Shown: positions 43,995 through 52,214, counted from the first letter of the stretch. The stretch is DNA of 64,000 nucleotides from Faecalibacillus intestinalis (GCF_003024685.1 NZ_PYLQ01000004.1:1-64000); one strand, 5' to 3'. Notes: generated by a model not told the origin, from the letters alone. Numbers and translations: made by a program.

Positions 43995-44099
43995 AAAATA
44001 ATTTTTATTAAATGTTTTTTTTAAAAAATAATAATTAAAAAAATATAATTGAATGTCTTTAATGAAAATGCTAAAATTTTTATATGGGAGGATTATTGT

Positions 44100-44435
44100 A
44101 TGGCGATTGATACTGAATTAGCAAAAAGATTACGTTCATATCGTAATTTTAAACATTTAACACAAAAAGATGTTGCTGCGCATTTAAATGTTCCTCATTC
44201 TGCAATTTCCGATATAGAAAATGGTAAAAGAGACATTACTGTTAGCGAGTTAAAAGTGTTTTCAAATTTATATGGTAGAAGTGTAGAAGAAATTATGAGC
44301 GGGAAAAAATATGATTATTATAATATTGCCAATATTGCTCGTTTACTTACTGAACTTCCTGATGATGATTTAAAAGAAATCATGTTTATTATTGAATACA
44401 AAAGAAAAAGAAATGAAGAACGTCATTTGAAATAA
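44100..44435 (+). CDS. XRE-family transcriptional regulator
   Basis: The 111-residue protein has an N-terminal HTH: LRSYRNFKHLTQKDVAAHLNVPHSAISDIENGKRDITVSELK. A helical C-terminal tail follows (ELPDDDLKEIMFIIEYKRKR), perhaps for dimerisation. No peptidase or sensor domain is present. The ATG at 44100 follows GGGAGG. Its target is unknown. It converges on the phosphodiesterase gene three bases away. Confidence 0.88.
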   Translation: MAIDTELAKRLRSYRNFKHLTQKDVAAHLNVPHSAISDIENGKRDITVSELKVFSNLYGRSVEEIMSGKKYDYYNIANIARLLTELPDDDLKEIMFIIEYKRKRNEERHLK

Positions 44436-44437
44436 TA

Positions 44438-44983
44438 TTATTTTTGACAAGCAAAACGTTTAAATTCATTCAAAATATCTTGATCTTTATCAATTAAAGA
44501 TTGGGGTATTTTTTTTTGTGTTCTTGAGTCAAAAAAATCAACATGAAGTTTAGCATCAACAGATACAATAGCATAGCTTCCACATTGAGATTGCCCTCTA
44601 TTAAACATAATACTACCAGGATTAATAAATATTTTATTCTTATATATTTCATAATGTGGGACATGTGTGTGTCCATGAAAACAAATATGAATATCCGCTT
44701 TGTTCATGTAGTCAACTAAATAATCATATCCTGCATAAACATTAAATTTATGGCCATGTGTAATTAATATATTTCCCAATGCTGTTGGCAATGTTGTAGT
44801 TAAAGGGAAAAAACCTTGATCATGATTTCCATCTACAATAGTAGCAAATTCTTTTATAAATGGAGAATTTTCGTCAAAACAACTATCTCCACAATGTATT
44901 TTTAGATCACATTTTACATTTTCTAAAACTTTTTTTAATTCATCATCATAGCCATGGCTATCGCTTACCAAAAGTATCTTCAT
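44438..44983 (-). CDS. YfcE/MJ0936-type metallophosphoesterase
   Basis: The 181-residue protein has the calcineurin-like metal sites SDSHG, HCGDS, DGNHD, THGH and FHGHTHVPH, then NPGS. It is the small Vps29/YfcE class, which hydrolyses phosphodiesters in vitro. The Bacillus relative YsnB is uncharacterised. TGGAGG precedes the ATG. It is divergent from the first PTS IIB gene. Confidence 0.9.
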   Translation of the reverse strand: MKILLVSDSHGYDDELKKVLENVKCDLKIHCGDSCFDENSPFIKEFATIVDGNHDQGFFPLTTTLPTALGNILITHGHKFNVYAGYDYLVDYMNKADIHICFHGHTHVPHYEIYKNKIFINPGSIMFNRGQSQCGSYAIVSVDAKLHVDFFDSRTQKKIPQSLIDKDQDILNEFKRFACQK

Positions 44984-45074
44984 AAAAAACCTCCATTATA
45001 TCAATATAAATTATTATAGTCTAATTTTAATAAAAAATCTATTTTCTGAAATAGAAAAAAAAGAGCGGAAAGGG

Positions 45075-45103
45075 TTTACATTTAAAAGGATAATTGATAA
45101 AAT
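45075..45103 (+). promoter_or_regulatory. Promoter of the first PTS IIB genes
   Basis: TTTACA (45075-45080) and TAAAAT (45098-45103) are exactly 17 bases apart. GGAAAGGGTTTACA at the -35 partly resembles a CcpA cre site, but two conserved positions fail. Confidence 0.55.
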
Positions 45104-45137
45104 ATATACAGGTTATAAATGAGAAGGAGTGTTAAAA

Positions 45138-45455
45138 ATGAAACAAATTTTATTAGTTTGTTCAGCTGGTATGTCTACTAGCTTATTAGTAACTAAAATG
45201 GAAGGTGCTGCTAAAGATGCTGGATATGATGCAAAAATTTTCGCATTACCATTTTCTGATGCACCAAGAGTTTTAGAAGACGTTGATGTTATCTTACTTG
45301 GCCCACAAGTTAGATTCCAAAAATCTGCTATTGAAAAATTAGCTGCTGGACGTAAAAAAGGACCAATTCCTGTTGAAGTAATCGATATGAGAGATTATGG
45401 AACAATGAATGGTAAAGCTGTTTTTGAAATGGCTAAAAAATTAATTGGTGATTAA
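45138..45455 (+). CDS. PTS lactose/cellobiose-type IIB protein, copy 1
   Basis: The 105-residue single-domain IIB protein has the phosphocysteine loop LLVCSAGMSTSLLVTKM (Cys8) and LLGPQVRF. Such proteins pass phosphate from IIA to an oligo-beta-glucoside during uptake. Neither IIA nor IIC is adjacent, so it must work with subunits encoded elsewhere or have a regulatory role. GAAGGAG precedes the ATG. The second IIB gene follows after 66 bases and is probably cotranscribed. Confidence 0.92.
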   Translation: MKQILLVCSAGMSTSLLVTKMEGAAKDAGYDAKIFALPFSDAPRVLEDVDVILLGPQVRFQKSAIEKLAAGRKKGPIPVEVIDMRDYGTMNGKAVFEMAKKLIGD

Positions 45456-45521
45456 TCACATAAAATAGTAAAAATTGGGGTTAGCCCTTTAAAAAATTAG
45501 TTAAGGAAGGTATTTATTATT

Positions 45522-45836
45522 ATGAAAAAAATTATGTTAGTTTGTGCTGCTGGTATGTCTACTAGTTTATTAGTAACTAAAATGGAAAAAGCTGCTGCAG
45601 CAATGGGTGATGAAGTTGAAATCTTCGCTTTACCAATTTCTGAAGGAGAAAAACGTGTTGGTGATGTAGATTGTATTTTACTTGGCCCACAAGTTAGATT
45701 CCAAAAAAATACTATTGAAAAAGCTATGGAAGCTGCTGGTGTAAGCAAACCATGTGACGTAATCGATATGAAAGATTATGGAATGATGAATGGTGAAGCT
45801 GTTTATAAAAAAGCTAAAGCTATGATGGGTGAATAA
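45522..45836 (+). CDS. PTS lactose/cellobiose-type IIB protein, copy 2
   Basis: The 104-residue protein has the active loop LVCAAGMSTSLLVTKM and ends in IDMKDYGMMNGEAVYKKAKAMM. It is clearly a duplicate of its neighbour but closer still to copy 3 at 51309, sharing the DEVEIFALP and DYGMMNGE segments. TAAGGAAGG precedes the ATG, and a strong terminator follows. No IIA or IIC gene is visible. Confidence 0.92.
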   Translation: MKKIMLVCAAGMSTSLLVTKMEKAAAAMGDEVEIFALPISEGEKRVGDVDCILLGPQVRFQKNTIEKAMEAAGVSKPCDVIDMKDYGMMNGEAVYKKAKAMMGE

Positions 45837-45846
45837 TTCACTAGAG

Positions 45847-45865
45847 ACGACTGTTTAGCAGTCGT
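45847..45865 (+). terminator. Terminator after PTS IIB copy 2
   Basis: ACGACTG pairs with CAGTCGT around TTTAG, with a T tract following. Confidence 0.85.
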
Positions 45866-45934
45866 TTTTTATTTTAGTCTTTTTTAATTTTTTTTCATAT
45901 GCTATAATATTCCAAAAGTATAAGGAGGATAATT

Positions 45935-46207
45935 ATGGAAAAGGGTATTATTACTGTTGTTGGGAAGGATCAAGTTGGAATTATTGCTAAAGTTTGTACT
46001 TATTTAGCTGATAACAAACTTAATATTTTAGATATTTCTCAAACTATTATTCAAGGATATTTCAATATGATGATGATTATTGAATTACAAAATGCAACAA
46101 AAGATTTTGGTGCTATTTGTGATGAACTTAATGAATTAGGAAATGAAATAGGTGTTAATATCAAGTTACAACATGAAAATATTTTTAATAAAATGCATCG
46201 AATTTAA
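45935..46207 (+). CDS. ACT-domain protein (UPF0237)
   Basis: The 90-residue protein is a single ACT domain with [33 protein letters not shown], typical of the GcvR-like UPF0237 family. It may bind an amino acid and regulate the next gene product. TAAGGAGG precedes the ATG. The DUF711 gene follows eleven bases later, a pairing widely conserved in Firmicutes. Confidence 0.92.
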   Translation: MEKGIITVVGKDQVGIIAKVCTYLADNKLNILDISQTIIQGYFNMMMIIELQNATKDFGAICDELNELGNEIGVNIKLQHENIFNKMHRI

Positions 46208-46218
46208 AGGAGATTAGA

Positions 46219-47583
46219 ATGATTAACTTATTTGAAGTTGCAGAAACAAATAAAATGATTGAACAAGAAAATTTAGATGTACGTACAATTACTATAGGGA
46301 TCAGTTTATTAGATTGTATGGATCATGATATTGATGTTTTATGCAAAAATATATATAACAAAATAACAACTGTAGCAAAAGATTTAGTTAAAACGGGTGA
46401 AGAAATTGAAAAGAAATATGGTATTCCAATTGTTAATAAACGTATTTCTGTTACACCTATTGGTTTTGTAGGTTCTAATGCATGTAAATCAACAAAGGAT
46501 TTTGTTAAAATTGCTAAGACTTTAGATCGATGTGCTGCCGAACTTAAAGTTAATTTTATTGGGGGATATAGCGCTGTTGTTTCTAAAGGAATGACACCTG
46601 CTGAAAGACTTTTAATAGAATCTATTCCAGAAGCAATGAAAGTAACAAACAATGTTTGTAGTTCAGTAAATGTTGGTTCTACTAAAACTGGAATTAATAT
46701 GGATGCTGTTAAATTAATGGGTGAAATTATTAAAGAAACTGCTGATTTAACAAAAGAAAATGACTCAATTGGATGTGCTAAACTTGTTGTTTTATGTAAT
46801 GCACCTGATGATAACCCATTTATGGCTGGAGCATTTCATGGTGTAAGTGAAGCTGATTGTATTATTAATGTTGGTGTAAGTGGTCCAGGAGTTGTGAAAA
46901 ACGCAATAGAAAAATGTAAAGGTGAAGATTTTGGCAAATTATGCGAAACAATCAAAAAAACTGCTTTTAAAATTACTCGTGTGGGTCAACTTGTTGCTCA
47001 AGAAGCTTCAAAAATGTTAAATATCCCATTTGGAATTATTGACTTATCTCTTGCACCTACACCAGCTGTTGGTGATAGTATTGCTGATTGCTTAGAAGGT
47101 ATGGGATTAAAGAGTGTAGGGGCACCTGGAACTACTGCAGCATTAGCAATACTTAATGATCAAGTAAAAAAAGGAGGCGTAATGGCATCATCTTATGTTG
47201 GGGGACTAAGTGGTGCATTTATTCCTGTAAGTGAAGATCAAGGAATGATTAATGCGGTAGAAAATGGAGCATTAACACTTGAAAAATTAGAAGCAATGAC
47301 ATGTGTATGTAGTGTCGGATTAGATATGATTGCTATTCCTGGTAAAACATCATCAGCTACTATTTCTGGTATTATTGCTGATGAAATGGCTATTGGTATG
47401 ATCAATCAAAAAACAACAGCTGTAAGAATCATTCCAGTAAGTGGAAAAGATGTAGGTGAAACGGTTGAATTTGGAGGATTATTAGGTTATGCTCCTATTA
47501 TGCCTGTTAATGAATTTGATTGTTCAGAATTTATAAATCGTGGTGGAAGAATACCAGCACCAATTCATAGTTTTAAAAATTAG
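46219..47583 (+). CDS. PFL-family (DUF711/UPF0210) protein
   Basis: The 454-residue protein matches UPF0210, with [63 protein letters not shown] and [10 protein letters not shown] at the end. The family is structurally related to pyruvate formate-lyase-type barrels but lacks the glycyl radical motif, so enzymatic activity is unknown. AAGGAGA precedes the ATG. Confidence 0.92.
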   Translation: MINLFEVAETNKMIEQENLDVRTITIGISLLDCMDHDIDVLCKNIYNKITTVAKDLVKTGEEIEKKYGIPIVNKRISVTPIGFVGSNACKSTKDFVKIAKTLDRCAAELKVNFIGGYSAVVSKGMTPAERLLIESIPEAMKVTNNVCSSVNVGSTKTGINMDAVKLMGEIIKETADLTKENDSIGCAKLVVLCNAPDDNPFMAGAFHGVSEADCIINVGVSGPGVVKNAIEKCKGEDFGKLCETIKKTAFKITRVGQLVAQEASKMLNIPFGIIDLSLAPTPAVGDSIADCLEGMGLKSVGAPGTTAALAILNDQVKKGGVMASSYVGGLSGAFIPVSEDQGMINAVENGALTLEKLEAMTCVCSVGLDMIAIPGKTSSATISGIIADEMAIGMINQKTTAVRIIPVSGKDVGETVEFGGLLGYAPIMPVNEFDCSEFINRGGRIPAPIHSFKN

Positions 47584-47600
47584 AGGAAACTCTAATTTTT
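47575..47600 (+). terminator. Terminator of the ACT-DUF711 operon
   Basis: AAAAATTAGAG pairs with CTCTAATTTTT around GAAA. The left arm includes the stop codon. Confidence 0.85.
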
Positions 47601-47616
47601 TAATATATAAAAAATA

Positions 47617-47645
47617 TTGACGATAATAAATTTGCATTATACAAT
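47617..47645 (+). promoter_or_regulatory. Promoter of purF
   Basis: TTGACG (47617-47622) and TACAAT (47640-47645) are 17 bases apart. The leader is only about 15 bases long, which leaves no room for a purine riboswitch. Confidence 0.65.
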
Positions 47646-47667
47646 ATTTACGTCACGGGGGTATTAT

Positions 47668-49083
47668 ATGGATTATATGGATAGAGAATTACACGAAGAA
47701 TGTGGTGTTTTTGGGATAATTGGTCATCAAGATGCATCACAAATATGTTATTATGGATTACATAGCTTACAACATAGAGGTCAAGAAGCTGCTGGTATCT
47801 GTTGTGAAAACAATGGTAAAATGATTTTTCATAAAGGCGAAGGACTTGTTACAGAAGTATTTAACCAAGATAAATTAAAAGAGTTACAAGGTAATTCAGC
47901 TATTGGACATGTTAGATATTCTACTGCTGGTGGAGGTGGAATTGCTAATGTTCAACCATTTGTATTTAGAACTATGCAAGGATCTATGAGTATATGTCAC
48001 AATGGAAACTTAGTTAATGCAAATATTCTAAAACAAGAATTAGAAGAACAAGGAAGCATTTTCTCCTCAACTTCTGATACTGAAGTATTAGGGCATCTTA
48101 TTAAAAGACAAAGTGGACATATGATTGATAGAATATGTACTTCTTTAGATAAATTAGATGGTGCATTTGCATTTTTAATCATGGTTGATAATAGAATTTA
48201 TGCTGCAAGGGACAAATATGGATTACGACCTTTATCAATTGGAATTTTACCAAATGGTGCTTATGTGTTTGCATCAGAAACATGCGCATTAGATGTCGTT
48301 GGAGCAAAATTTGTAAGAGATGTTGAACCAGGTGAAATTGTTAGGGTAAAAGATGGAAAATTATTAAGTAAGATTTATACAAAAGATCCATTACAAGATA
48401 AAATATGTGCTATGGAGTATATTTATTTTTCAAGACCTGATAGTAATTTAGATGGTATAAACGTTCATACAACAAGAAAATTAGCAGGTAAGCAATTATA
48501 TTATGAAAATCCTATCGATGCAGACGTTGTTATTGGTGTTCCAGATTCATCGATTTCAGCAGCAATTGGATATTCAGAAGCATCAGGAATTCCTTATGAA
48601 ATGGGATTGGTAAAAAATAAATATGTGGGTAGAACATTTATACAACCAACTCAAGAAATGAGAGAACAAGGTGTACGAATGAAGCTGTCTGCAGTATCGG
48701 CAATTGTCAGTGGAAAAAAAGTAGTTATGATTGATGATTCAATTGTACGAGGAACAACTTCGAAAAGAATCGTAAGACATTTAAAAGATGCTGGTGCAAC
48801 AGAAGTACATGTTAGAATTGCTTCTCCAGCTATTAAATTTCCATGTTTTTATGGTGTAGATACATCTACAATAGAAGAATTAATTTCTAATAAAATGAAT
48901 GTTGAAGAATTATGTAAATATATTGAAGCGGATAGCCTTGCGTTTATTAGTGAAGAAGGATTAAAAAAATCTATTCATTTTTCAAAAGAACATACATGTG
49001 GGTTATGTATGTCGTGCTTTAATGGAAATTATGTAACTAATCTATATGATTCATTTGATAAAGCAAATAAATTTGAAAAATAA
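47668..49083 (+). CDS. purF: Amidophosphoribosyltransferase
   Basis: The 471-residue enzyme makes phosphoribosylamine, the first step of purine synthesis. An 11-residue propeptide precedes the catalytic Cys12 (EECGVFGIIG). The glutaminase half has LHSLQHRGQEAAGI, the PRPP half VVMIDDSIVRGTTS. Cysteines in CAMEYIYF, FPCFYGVD and CGLCMSCFNGNY fit the oxygen-sensitive 4Fe-4S type of Bacillus. GGGGGT precedes the ATG. No other pur gene is nearby, and an IS30 element has inserted 34 bases beyond the stop. Confidence 0.94.
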   Translation: MDYMDRELHEECGVFGIIGHQDASQICYYGLHSLQHRGQEAAGICCENNGKMIFHKGEGLVTEVFNQDKLKELQGNSAIGHVRYSTAGGGGIANVQPFVFRTMQGSMSICHNGNLVNANILKQELEEQGSIFSSTSDTEVLGHLIKRQSGHMIDRICTSLDKLDGAFAFLIMVDNRIYAARDKYGLRPLSIGILPNGAYVFASETCALDVVGAKFVRDVEPGEIVRVKDGKLLSKIYTKDPLQDKICAMEYIYFSRPDSNLDGINVHTTRKLAGKQLYYENPIDADVVIGVPDSSISAAIGYSEASGIPYEMGLVKNKYVGRTFIQPTQEMREQGVRMKLSAVSAIVSGKKVVMIDDSIVRGTTSKRIVRHLKDAGATEVHVRIASPAIKFPCFYGVDTSTIEELISNKMNVEELCKYIEADSLAFISEEGLKKSIHFSKEHTCGLCMSCFNGNYVTNLYDSFDKANKFEK

Positions 49084-49102
49084 TTTATTTTGATATTATT
49101 CA

Positions 49103-49116
49103 ACAATTCAACAATT
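49103..49116. repeat. Target site duplication, left copy
   Basis: ACAATTCAACAATT is repeated exactly at 50836-50849, on the other side of the IS element. Confidence 0.85.
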
Positions 49117-49117
49117 G

Positions 49118-49145
49118 CTAAAGTGAAAAGTTAAATTCCACTTTA
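49118..49145. repeat. IS30 left inverted repeat
   Basis: The 28 bases start CTAAAGTGAAAAG and end TTCCACTTTA. They are identical to the reverse complement of 50808-50835. Confidence 0.9.
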
Positions 49146-49196
49146 AAAAAATGAAAAATAAAAGTAGAATTTACTCTTTCAGAAAGCAGATTTTAT

Positions 49197-49227
49197 AAGA
49201 ATATTAGGTGATTTGCCTAATATTCTT
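49197..49227 (+). terminator. Terminator inside the left end of the IS
   Basis: AAGAATATTAGG pairs with CCTAATATTCTT around a seven-base loop, then TTTATTTT. It points against the transposase gene, so it would stop purF read-through from making antisense transposase RNA. Confidence 0.82.
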
Positions 49228-49419
49228 TTTATTTTGATGGTTGAATTTAGTCTTTCATGTGATTGAAAACCAAATTTTGTTATGAAAGAGTACTATTTTG
49301 GGGCGCATTAAAGCTGTGCGTTTTTGTCAATTTTTTTTGAGTGTAAGACTAAAATCCACTTGAATAAAGTATTGAACTGGCAATCTGTATACCCATTTTC
49401 ATACATTCTCTGAATGATT

Positions 49420-50697
49420 TTAATCTTTTAATAAGTAAGGTTTTAAAACAATATTGTCTTTATTGATTCTTTCAATTCCTAAATCTTTGAATTTTTGATA
49501 AAGTGCAGGATTCATAAATTCCATTACTTCTAATGGTGATTTACCTTTTAAATGTTCTTTTGATTGAGAATTGATATGTGAAACTATTAGATTTGCTTTT
49601 TCCTGACTGTTAAGTCCTAAATCATTTAAATCATTTTCTTTTGGACAAATATAGCGGATTTCTTTATGATTGTTTTCTAAACTTCCTTTTTGACCAGAAG
49701 TCATTGGATCACAATAGAATATTCGTGTACGTCTTGATTCATTTTCTTCTTTTTCAAACTCTTCAGCATCACAAAATTCATTTCCTCTATCAGTCTTTAT
49801 AATGGCAACTTCTTCACTGAAAAGGTCTTCCCCTAAGATCTTTTCTAAAAGATCGACTCCTTCGGCCATTGATTTCGCCGTTTTTTCTTCTTGATAGACG
49901 ATAAACATGAAGGAATAGTCTAAAAATTTAAATGTTTGCATGAAAGGACATGTAGAACCATTATTGTAGACCGTATCCATTTCAACAACGCTTAGATTTT
50001 TATTTTCTGCTGTATAATTAATAAAGTCATCGTATGTACGACCATTCAAATACTTTTTATCTTCTCTTTTTTTATATTTATTAGAAGCCTTTTTGGTTAT
50101 TTTTCTTTTTGTTTTGATTCTAAGATCGATATCGAGAAGTCCAAATTCTCTAAAGATACCATTTTCAATATAGTTGTAGAGCGTTTTTTCAGAAATATTC
50201 AATTCAGGATGATTGGTAACGATATGATAGGGAGAATGCTCGGCTTTAATAAGCGGAACGATAATATCAGCCATAGCTTTGCATTCTTCATATGACATAT
50301 TGATACCAGTTCTAGAATCAACAAGGTCTTCTCTATATTTTTTATGAGAAAAATCAGCCTTGTATCTATACTTATCATAGCGACAATGCGTATATTTAGA
50401 ACAGCCGTTACATGCACCAGGAGAACGATCACGACGATTGCAGGTGAAAGGTTTAAAATCAGCACAATTGTCACAGACATGATTGTGAGAACAGTTTTTC
50501 ATATTAGCACAATTAATTTTATAAGAAGATTTGTGAACAAGTTCTCTATGTTTTTTGATTTCTTTACCAACAGTAGACTTGTCCTTGCCGATGGTAAGAG
50601 CGATAGCAGCAGCTTTAGTAGAGCCGTTTTCGATACCTTTTTCAATGATGATTCTTTCTTGAACAGTAAGATGTAAATTTTTATTGTTAGAAGACAT
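49420..50697 (-). CDS. IS30-family transposase
   Basis: The 425-residue protein has an N-terminal HTH (LTVQERIIIEKGIENGSTKAAAIA), a Cys-rich region (about 63-100, with CSHNHVCDNC and CNGCSKYTHC) that suggests zinc binding, and the IS30 DDE core. The acidic triad lies in VVEMDTVYN, IIKTDRGNEFC and SLENNHKEIRY. The frame is complete. AAAGGTAGATTATC precedes the ATG, and TATAAT lies on the minus strand at 50746-50741. It catalyses movement of the surrounding element. Confidence 0.93.
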   Translation of the reverse strand: MSSNNKNLHLTVQERIIIEKGIENGSTKAAAIALTIGKDKSTVGKEIKKHRELVHKSSYKINCANMKNCSHNHVCDNCADFKPFTCNRRDRSPGACNGCSKYTHCRYDKYRYKADFSHKKYREDLVDSRTGINMSYEECKAMADIIVPLIKAEHSPYHIVTNHPELNISEKTLYNYIENGIFREFGLLDIDLRIKTKRKITKKASNKYKKREDKKYLNGRTYDDFINYTAENKNLSVVEMDTVYNNGSTCPFMQTFKFLDYSFMFIVYQEEKTAKSMAEGVDLLEKILGEDLFSEEVAIIKTDRGNEFCDAEEFEKEENESRRTRIFYCDPMTSGQKGSLENNHKEIRYICPKENDLNDLGLNSQEKANLIVSHINSQSKEHLKGKSPLEVMEFMNPALYQKFKDLGIERINKDNIVLKPYLLKD

Positions 50698-50807
50698 GAT
50701 AATCTACCTTTCATGAAAATGGAAAACAGATATCAGGTAAATTATACAGGTGAAAGAGTAAATTCAACTGGAAGCTTGTGAAAGACTAAAATCCACTTTG
50801 TCATATC

Positions 50808-50835
50808 TAAAGTGGAATTTAACTTTTCACTTTAG
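50808..50835. repeat. IS30 right inverted repeat
   Basis: The 28-base end adjoins the right target duplication directly and is the exact inverse of the left end. Confidence 0.9.
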
Positions 50836-50849
50836 ACAATTCAACAATT
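50836..50849. repeat. Target site duplication, right copy
   Basis: ACAATTCAACAATT directly follows the right inverted repeat and matches 49103-49116. Confidence 0.85.
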
Positions 50850-50862
50850 ATTGACATATTTA

Positions 50863-50971
50863 TTGAAATATTTCAATTTTTACTGTATTCTTTAGATGTT
50901 GGTAGTAGGATCATCTTAAAATTAGAGATATCCTAAAAGAGCAATATTTATTTTTAATATTGCTTTTTATT
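50863..50971 (+). ncRNA. Candidate small RNA or orphan leader
   Basis: TTGAAA (50863-50868) and TATTCT (50886-50891) form a weak promoter with a 17-base spacer. About 75 bases follow with a TAGGAT/ATCCTA pairing and end in the terminator at 50940-50964. No open frame of note is present. The alternative is that this is only the 3' tail and terminator of the purF transcript before the IS arrived. Confidence 0.3.
50940..50964 (+). terminator. Terminator, probably the original end of purF
   Basis: AGCAATATT pairs with AATATTGCT, followed by TTTTATTTT. It lies downstream of the IS and would have ended the purF transcript before insertion. Confidence 0.7.
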
Positions 50972-51019
50972 TTAACAACATTATATACAAATAAATAAAA
51001 TATATTTGCAATCGTTGAA

Positions 51020-51100
51020 ATGACTTTTTATATTACTATAATACTTGTTGTTTTACTGCTTAGCATTCTAGATGTTAAAAATAGAAATCATTTAGTATAA
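51020..51100 (+). CDS. Possible 26-residue hydrophobic peptide
   Basis: The frame encodes MTFYITIILVVLLLSILDVK and six more residues (NRNHLV): a single membrane helix with a basic tail. That is the general look of small membrane peptides and type I toxins. No ribosome site precedes it and no antisense RNA partner was recognised. The surrounding 330 bases up to the PTS IIB gene hold no other feature I can support. It may be a chance frame in AT-rich DNA. Confidence 0.2.
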   Translation: MTFYITIILVVLLLSILDVKNRNHLV

Positions 51101-51308
51101 GATTAAAATGCACGAATTGAAGTTGTTAATTTACAAATTATTTTGTATGAAATCGAACAGGGTAAGTTATTTATGAAAATAAATTTAATAGTTTTTGTTA
51201 TAAATGATAATATTTGAAATCAAATTACAAAATTTGAATTCAAGTAGATTAAATTGCTTAAAAAATATAAACTTATTATGGTAGATAAAAGATAAAGGAG
51301 AATTTCAA

Positions 51309-51623
51309 ATGAAAAAAATCATGTTAGTTTGTTCGGCTGGAATGTCGACAAGTTTATTAGTAACAAAAATGGAACAAGCAGCAGAAAAAGTAGGAGATGA
51401 AGTAGAAATCTTTGCTCTTCCAATGTCTGATGGAATTAACAGACTTTCAACTGTGGATTGTGTTTTACTTGGCCCACAAGTTAGATTCAATTTAGGAAAA
51501 ATTAAAGAAGAAGCTGCCAAAGTCAATCCAGGACTTCCAGTAGATGTTATTGATATGAAAGATTATGGAATGATGAATGGTGAAAAAGTATACAATTATG
51601 CTAAAAAACTAATGGATGAATAA
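51309..51623 (+). CDS. PTS lactose/cellobiose-type IIB protein, copy 3
   Basis: The 104-residue IIB protein again has LVCSAGMSTSLLVTKM with the phosphorylated Cys, DEVEIFALPMSDG, LLGPQVRF and DMKDYGMMNGE. Only IIB is present; no IIC or IIA lies beside it. AAAGGAG precedes the ATG. It is the third such gene within 6.5 kb and is separated from the first two by the ACT-DUF711 operon, purF and the IS element. Confidence 0.92.
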   Translation: MKKIMLVCSAGMSTSLLVTKMEQAAEKVGDEVEIFALPMSDGINRLSTVDCVLLGPQVRFNLGKIKEEAAKVNPGLPVDVIDMKDYGMMNGEKVYNYAKKLMDE

Positions 51624-51670
51624 ATTTTAATAAAAAGACTATTATAATTTTTAAGATCTATTATTTATAG

Positions 51671-51706
51671 AAGGAAAATAATTTGCATCTTGCATTTATT
51701 TTCCTT
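51671..51706 (+). terminator. Terminator of PTS IIB copy 3
   Basis: AAGGAAAATAA pairs with TTATTTTCCTT around a 14-base loop, then a T-rich tract. Confidence 0.7.
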
Positions 51707-51710
51707 TTAA

Positions 51711-51851
51711 ATTTTAACTATTTTCCCAGGAGGCGTCGAAACAGAAGTTATGAATAGTCAAAAAAATATTAGTCAATTTGGTATGGGAAGAATTAAGGCT
51801 GTAATTAATGTAAAAATAAGCTATAAAATAAGGTGGCATTTAGCCACCTAA
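51711..51851 (+). pseudogene. Fragment resembling a short-chain dehydrogenase
   Basis: After a stop at 51708 the frame reads ILTIFPGGVETEVMNSQ, then FGMGRIKAVINVK, and stops at the 51831-51849 hairpin. FPGGVETE looks like the PG-x(4)-TE segment that follows the YxxxK motif in short-chain dehydrogenases. No N-terminal Rossmann part or catalytic Tyr is present. If correct, it is a remnant. The match is short and may be accidental. Confidence 0.25.
51831..51849. terminator. Hairpin, probable terminator
   Basis: AGGTGGC pairs with GCCACCT around ATTTA. The minus strand continues with TTATTTTAT and could end the deoB transcript; the plus strand has a weaker T run. The rest of 51624-51952 shows no gene. 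Confidence 0.5.
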
Positions 51852-51952
51852 AGAGTTATTTTTATGTACTTAGTACTTCGCATAATGTATATTATATAAC
51901 TTTTATAATGTATAAATAGTTTTTTATTATTTTAACTATTTATATACTTGTA

Positions 51953-52204
51953 TTATATAATAATAAAATATGTGCATAACATGATAAGTATTACGGAAAT
52001 AAACATAACAAATATGAATATAGGTTTATTATTACTTTTAAGATTTTTATATAAAGCTAGAAATGAAACGATAAATAATAATATAGATATAAGATAAAAT
52101 GAATATAAAATAATATTACTGTGCATTTGAATTGCAAATATAAATAATAAAGCTCCTAATAAATCCGCAAATAATGAATAAAGAAGGATTTTTCTATTTT
52201 CCAT
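51953..52204 (-). CDS. Hypothetical three-helix membrane protein
   Basis: I do not recognise this 83-residue protein. It has three hydrophobic helices (about 6-24, 29-50 and 61-82) separated by short polar turns, with KNLKSNNKP before the last. It starts ten bases after the deoB stop with a weak AGGGAT ribosome site, so it is probably the last gene of the xerD-deoB unit. Confidence 0.6.
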   Translation of the reverse strand: MENRKILLYSLFADLLGALLFIFAIQMHSNIILYSFYLISILLFIVSFLALYKNLKSNNKPIFIFVMFISVILIMLCTYFIII

Positions 52205-52214
52205 TTTTCTATCC

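Larger units (their letters stand above)
49117..50835 (-). mobile_element. IS30-family insertion sequence, about 1.72 kb
   Basis: The element is bounded by perfect 28-bp inverted repeats and an exact 14-bp direct duplication of the target. Its one gene encodes an IS30-type transposase on the minus strand. Subterminal motifs recur. GTAGAATTTACTCTTTCA at 49164-49181 has an inverted partner at 50751-50768 (17 of 18 bases). TTTAGTCTTTCA lies at 49246-49257 and inverted at 50779-50790. A 17-bp direct repeat starts at 49345 and 50782. The interior holds a strong terminator near the left end. Intact ends and gene suggest a recent insertion. It separates purF from its probable native terminator. Confidence 0.93.

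Noticed and set aside
45472-45492. Terminator between PTS IIB copies 1 and 2
   Set aside because: The GGG/CCC stem is only three pairs with no T run, so cotranscription is more likely.
47581-47667. Purine riboswitch in front of purF
   Set aside because: The leader after the predicted -10 is about 15 bases, and no purine aptamer sequence is visible.
49322-49330. 0A box inside the IS
   Set aside because: The sequence TTTGTCAAT misses the last consensus base and lies in a T-rich mobile element.
50199-50714. Additional frames overlapping the transposase on both strands
   Set aside because: They are shadows of the transposase gene with no ribosome sites or recognisable domains.
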